Shown: positions 6,167-8,071 of the stretch, piece after piece
Layout: every line of letters begins with the position of its first letter
Position numbering within the stretch: position 1 is the first letter of the stretch
Assembly (NCBI GenBank): GCA_021807975.1
Contig: JAKBCJ010000201.1
Coordinates: 1 to 8,071, forward strand
From: Pseudomonadota bacterium
Lineage (GTDB): Bacteria > Pseudomonadota > Alphaproteobacteria > Acetobacterales > Acetobacteraceae
Reading direction: 5' to 3'
Length of the DNA: 8,071 nt
Made by a program: the position numbers and the translations under genes
Notes under the pieces: model-generated
Seen by the model: only the letters and a program-made list of their open reading frames with translations
The model's database searches: none
What the model was told of the DNA's origin: nothing

Positions 6167-6195
6167 GGTATGGCCGCCTCAGGTTCGGCCATACC
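6167..6195. repeat. Strong perfect hairpin (10-bp arms, 9-base loop)
   Basis: GGTATGGCCG (6167-6176) pairs fully with CGGCCATACC (6186-6195). This is the strongest inverted repeat noticed in the window. It lies between convergent genes. It has no T-run on either strand, so it is not a classical intrinsic terminator. It could protect the 3' ends of transcripts from either side, belong to a structured RNA, or bind a dimeric protein. Confidence 0.65.
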
Positions 6196-6220
6196 AGAGA
6201 TCAAATACCGGTGTCCGCCC

Positions 6221-6241
6221 GGTTCCAACGTGCATCGAACC
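6221..6241. repeat. Short hairpin flanked by TCCGCC direct repeats
   Basis: GGTTC (6221-6225) pairs with GAACC (6237-6241) around an 11-base loop. TCCGCC occurs on both sides, at 6214-6219 and 6246-6251. The stem is short, so chance is possible. Confidence 0.3.
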
Positions 6242-6279
6242 TGCGTCCGCCATGACGGTGAGAGGCCGGCGGCTTCGTT

Positions 6280-6294
6280 CAGGCGTTTCGCCTG
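6280..6294 (-). terminator. Hairpin just past the binding-protein gene
   Basis: CAGGCG and CGCCTG flank TTT (AAA on the minus strand), a compact perfect six-bp stem. It lies 29 bases beyond the stop of the minus-strand binding-protein gene, where a 3'-end structure is expected. No T-run follows on the minus strand, so only a factor-dependent or stabilising role is supported. Confidence 0.3.
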
Positions 6295-6323
6295 TCCCGC
6301 GGCGGCCCCTCCGTCCGGGCGAG

Positions 6324-7436
6324 CTACATCTGCGCGTAAGATCCGTCCTTCCAAACGTAGAACACGTATCCTCCGCCGGTCGGATCGCCCTTCTTGTCGA
6401 AGCTGACCGGCCCTAAGACACTTGGCCAGTTGCCCGACGCTTTCAGCGCCGCGGCGACTTTCCTTGCGTCCGTGGTCCCGGCCTTCTTCGCGGCGTCGGC
6501 CCACACCTGGATCGCGGCATAGGTGTACAGCACATAGCCCTCGGGGTCGATTTTCTTCGCCTTGAACTCCGCCACCACGTTGGAGGCCGACTTCATCAGG
6601 CGCGGATCGGGAGGAAACGTCATCATGGTACCGTTGCCGGCGTCGCCGGAAATCTGCCAGAATTCGCTGGTCAGCAGCGCGTCGCCGCCGACCAGGGTGG
6701 CTTTCATTCCCTGTTCTTTCGCCTGGCGGATAATCAATCCCGCCTCGGTATGGTAGCCGCCGACATAGATCACGCTGACGCCAGCCTCTTTCAGGCGGCT
6801 GACGATAGAGGAGTAGTCTTTCTCCCCCGGTGTATAGGCGGAATTAAGCACTTCCTTCCCGCCCGCGGCATGCAGCGCCTTCGCGGTTTCGTCCGCCAGG
6901 CCTTTGCCGTAGGCGGAATTGTCGTTCAGGATCGCGATCTTCTCATTCTTGAAATGCCTGGCCAGATAGTCGCCGGCCACCTTGCCCTGTTCGTCGTCGC
7001 GGCCGCAGACCCGGAAGGTGTTCCAGCTTCCGTCATCGGTGTATTTCGGGTTGGTCGAAGCCGGGGAAATTTCCAGGATGCCTTCTTCGCTATAGACCTT
7101 GCTGGCCGGAATCGAGCTGCCGGAACAGAAATGACCGGCCACCATCCTGACGCCCTTGGACGCGAGTTGGTTTGCCACCGAAACCGCCTGTTTGGGGTCG
7201 CACGCGTCGTCGCCGACATCCAGGATCAGTTGTTTGCCCAGAACACCGCCGGCCTTATTGATATCGGCCACCGCCTGATCCGCGCCCTGTTTCATCTGCA
7301 TGCCGAACGCGGCATTCTCGCCGGTTAGCGGCCCGGCCACGGCGATATGAATTTGGGCGTTGGCCGGCATCGCCGCGCCACCCAGCAAAATCGCAAGAGT
7401 CCCGGCGGCCCCCAGAAGCATTGATCTTTTGAGCAT
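6324..7436 (-). CDS. Branched-chain amino acid-type ABC transporter substrate-binding protein (LivJ/K family)
   Basis: This 370-residue periplasmic binding protein delivers its ligand to a HAAT-family ABC importer. The signal peptide is clear: KR at 3-4, a hydrophobic core at 6-22, and cleavage after PANA27, leaving Q28. The mature part starts IHIAVAGPLTGENAAFG, the family's first strand and ligand loop. A Cys pair, C79 (DDACDP) and C104 (GHFCSGSS), matches the disulfide position of LivJ. GHFCSGSSIPAS and ISPASTNP form the ligand pocket edges, and LNDNSAYGKGLADE is the hinge-side motif. Length is normal. Start ATG 7436 gives the full signal peptide; the ribosome site is weak (GGGG about nine bases upstream). 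It lies 204 bases downstream of a LivG-like gene on the same strand. Members bind leucine-type amino acids but also aromatic acids, amides or urea, so the ligand is open. Confidence 0.95.
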   Translation of the reverse strand: MLKRSMLLGAAGTLAILLGGAAMPANAQIHIAVAGPLTGENAAFGMQMKQGADQAVADINKAGGVLGKQLILDVGDDACDPKQAVSVANQLASKGVRMVAGHFCSGSSIPASKVYSEEGILEISPASTNPKYTDDGSWNTFRVCGRDDEQGKVAGDYLARHFKNEKIAILNDNSAYGKGLADETAKALHAAGGKEVLNSAYTPGEKDYSSIVSRLKEAGVSVIYVGGYHTEAGLIIRQAKEQGMKATLVGGDALLTSEFWQISGDAGNGTMMTFPPDPRLMKSASNVVAEFKAKKIDPEGYVLYTYAAIQVWADAAKKAGTTDARKVAAALKASGNWPSVLGPVSFDKKGDPTGGGYVFYVWKDGSYAQM

Positions 7437-7560
7437 TCAGCATCCCCATATGTTCATGGCCTGCACCTTGCACAGCGCCACGCGAGCCTAGTCACGAATT
7501 CGGGCAAGAGCCAGAATCCATATAATCATCGGCACGCCGGTAATATAGATTGGGACTGCC

Positions 7561-7574
7561 CGGGCGGTGGCCCG
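7561..7574 (-). repeat. Small GC-rich hairpin
   Basis: CGGGC (7561-7565) pairs with GCCCG (7570-7574) around GGTG. It lies beside the next hairpin downstream of the ATPase gene, without a T-run. Confidence 0.3.
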
Positions 7575-7590
7575 TGGATCGAGTTGATGC

Positions 7591-7607
7591 CGGCCCGAGC
7601 CGGGCCG
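7591..7607 (-). terminator. GC-rich hairpin behind the LivG-like gene
   Basis: CGGCCC (7591-7596) pairs with GGGCCG (7602-7607) around five bases, 33 bases past the ATPase stop. On the minus strand no T-run follows; TTT follows only on the plus strand. It could stabilise the upstream message or cause partial termination before the binding-protein gene. Confidence 0.35.
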
Positions 7608-7640
7608 TTTCAGCGCCGGGCGGCTGTTTCCGAGCCGGTA

Positions 7641-8071
7641 TCAACTTCCCAGATACGCCGCCACCACGTCGGCCTGATTGATCACGTCGCGCGGATCGCC
7701 GTCCGCGATCTTCTGGCCGGCGACCAGCACGATCAGGCGCTGGGAGAACGTCAGGACCGCGCGCATGATATGCTCTATCATGATGATGGTGATGCCTTGG
7801 GTGTTCAGCTTGATCAGCAGGGCCAGGATATCGTCCACCTCCTGGTGCGACAGGCCGGCCATCGCTTCATCGGCGATCAGCAGCTTCGGGCCGGACGCCA
7901 TCGCCCGGGCGAGTTCCAGCTTTCGCATCTCGATCTGCGTCAGGTCGGCTGGCTTTTCGGCGGATTTGGACGCCAGCCCCACCATATCCAGCAATTCGTC
8001 GCATCGCCGGGCGGTGTCGGCGGCTGAGGTGGGTTCCCGGGCATTTGCGGCATAGAGCAGCGGAACCCGGA
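7641..8071 (-). CDS. LivG-like ABC transporter ATP-binding protein, N-terminal part outside window
   Basis: The last 142 residues of a branched-chain amino acid-type ABC ATPase are visible; Walker A and the Q-loop lie beyond the right edge. The signature region reads ADLTQIEMRKLELARAM (residues 41-57 of the visible part), so the canonical LSGGQ is LTQIE. Walker B is KLLIADEAMAGLS with D67 and catalytic E68, and the switch histidine is H100 in IIMIEHIM. The C-terminus (GQKIADGDP... DVVAAYLGS) matches LivG better than LivF, which usually has EQN in place of IEH. Degenerate signatures of the LTxxExxxLELARA type are known in LivG-like proteins, so the gene is likely functional. It powers import together with LivHM-type permeases, not seen here, and probably the binding protein 204 bases downstream. 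Confidence 0.9.
   Translation of the reverse strand, partial: RVPLLYAANAREPTSAADTARRCDELLDMVGLASKSAEKPADLTQIEMRKLELARAMASGPKLLIADEAMAGLSHQEVDDILALLIKLNTQGITIIMIEHIMRAVLTFSQRLIVLVAGQKIADGDPRDVINQADVVAAYLGS

Larger units (their letters stand above)
7437..7640 (-). other. Gap between livG-like and binding-protein genes
   Basis: No coding frame is convincing here. The side next to the ATPase gene is GC-rich with two stem-loops (7561-7574 and 7591-7607). The middle (about 7517-7550) is AT-rich and could hold a promoter for the binding protein, for example TATATT on the minus strand at 7542-7547, but no matching -35 was found. Such spacing is common where the binding protein is made from its own promoter in excess of the membrane parts. 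Confidence 0.4.

Noticed and set aside
6167..6195. The strong hairpin as a classical intrinsic terminator
   Set aside because: Neither strand has a T-run behind the stem, so it is listed only as an inverted repeat.
6200..6323. Possible riboswitch or tRNA because of GGTTC and CTCTC-like pieces
   Set aside because: No cloverleaf or known aptamer core could be assembled; the pieces are in the wrong order or spacing for a glycine riboswitch or a tRNA T-arm.
1..8071. CRISPR array, insertion sequence or phage material
   Set aside because: No regularly spaced direct repeats, transposase-like frame, terminal inverted repeats with target duplications, or phage genes were seen.

Overview
The window looks like chromosomal DNA from a high-GC, purple-bacterial-type alphaproteobacterium that makes bacteriochlorophyll under low oxygen. 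The main evidence is a clear bchE (oxygen-independent Mg-protoporphyrin IX monomethyl ester cyclase) followed by a bchJ-like gene, with an FNR-type box and a PpsR/CrtJ-like palindrome immediately upstream of bchE. The genus cannot be set from this sequence alone; Rhodospirillales-like is a guess from overall character.

Layout: (1) Positions 1-2961, minus strand, hold a photosynthesis block read right to left: bchE (GTG start at 2961), bchJ (start overlapping the end of bchE), and a family 2 glycosyltransferase that runs off the left edge. (2) Positions 2962-3107 are a compact divergent control region with the FNR-like box, the PpsR-like palindrome and the bchE Shine-Dalgarno. (3) Positions 3108-5670, plus strand, hold a tightly coupled three-gene operon: an SDR-fold protein, a CaiB/BaiF class III CoA-transferase and a glutathione S-transferase. 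Stop and start codons overlap at both junctions. (4) Positions 5671-6323 are a gene-poor, locally AT-richer stretch. It holds a strong sigma-70-like promoter, a possible 8-codon leader peptide overlapping a 71-codon small ORF, and a series of perfect stem-loops. (5) Positions 6324-8071, minus strand, hold a branched-chain-amino-acid-type (Liv/HAAT) periplasmic binding protein and, upstream of it, the C-terminal part of a LivG-like ATPase cut by the right edge.

How the genes may work together: bchE and bchJ act in the isocyclic-ring and 8-vinyl part of bacteriochlorophyll synthesis. Their promoter is built as expected for anaerobic activation plus repression under aerobic or bright-light conditions. 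The SDR/CoA-transferase/GST operon looks catabolic: activation of a carboxylic acid as its CoA ester, with redox and glutathione-dependent chemistry. The Liv-type transporter could import its substrate, but that link rests only on proximity. The least expected points are the glycosyltransferase downstream of bchJ, an SDR missing most of the catalytic tetrad, and the structured region at 5803-6294.
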